Assembly (NCBI GenBank): GCA_902767125.1
Contig: CACXGJ010000253.1
Span: 1 to 6,238 of the forward strand
From: an uncultured Ruminococcus sp.
GTDB taxonomy: Bacteria; Bacillota; Clostridia; Oscillospirales; Acutalibacteraceae
Direction of reading: 5' to 3'
DNA length: 6,238 nt
Shown piece by piece: positions 6,154 through 6,238 of the stretch. The notes below the pieces were generated by a model, which worked only from the letters and a program-made list of their open reading frames with translations, was not told where the DNA came from and did not search any database. Position 1 is the first letter of the stretch. Each line of letters starts with the position of its first letter. A program made the position numbers and the translations under genes.

Positions 6154-6238
6154 GCTTCTTCCACTGCTACTCAAAACATGGACAAATATACCCATGTTGA
6201 GAAAATTCCTGCTTCAACCTGTATGCTTTTGACAACGA

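Overview
The window looks like part of a low-GC Firmicute chromosome, most probably a Ruminococcus-like member of the Clostridia. The reasons are the AT-rich intergenic DNA, strong AGGAGG-type ribosome binding sites, sigma-A-like promoters with 17-nt spacers, and the Firmicute style of the YebC protein. The genus is an inference from general appearance and was not tested.

Layout. A compact minus-strand operon fills positions 3781 down to 1 and runs off the left edge. In transcription order it holds a DUF6270 protein (3781-2621), a DUF1810 protein (2616-2188), lrgA (2183-1821), lrgB (1820-1131), an ExoA-like family 2 glycosyltransferase (1113-40) and the first 22 codons of a sixth gene (68-1), which starts inside the glycosyltransferase gene. 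Gaps are 4, 4, 0 and 17 nt, and the last junction is a 29-nt overlap. No terminator interrupts the series, so all six are probably read from one promoter at 3830-3858. A back-to-back promoter at 3897-3925 drives yebC (3958-4707, plus strand). A convergent, separate minus-strand gene (6153-5032) encodes an NTP_transf_5-type nucleotidyltransferase. The 324-bp convergent gap between these two holds one good intrinsic terminator (4807-4835) and one long two-part hairpin (4971-5010).

How the genes may work together. Two operon members (the ExoA-like glycosyltransferase with C-terminal membrane helices, and DUF6270 with an SGNH-like N-terminal motif) point to the cell surface or extracellular polysaccharide. 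LrgA/LrgB form a two-subunit membrane system related to holin-like proteins and small-carboxylate (pyruvate/glycolate) transporters. DUF1810 is a soluble protein of unknown role. The mix is unusual, but nothing in the sequence proves a shared pathway. YebC is a housekeeping translation or transcription factor. I see no mobile element, CRISPR array, tRNA or rRNA, and no clearly new biological system; the most notable item is the composition of the operon.
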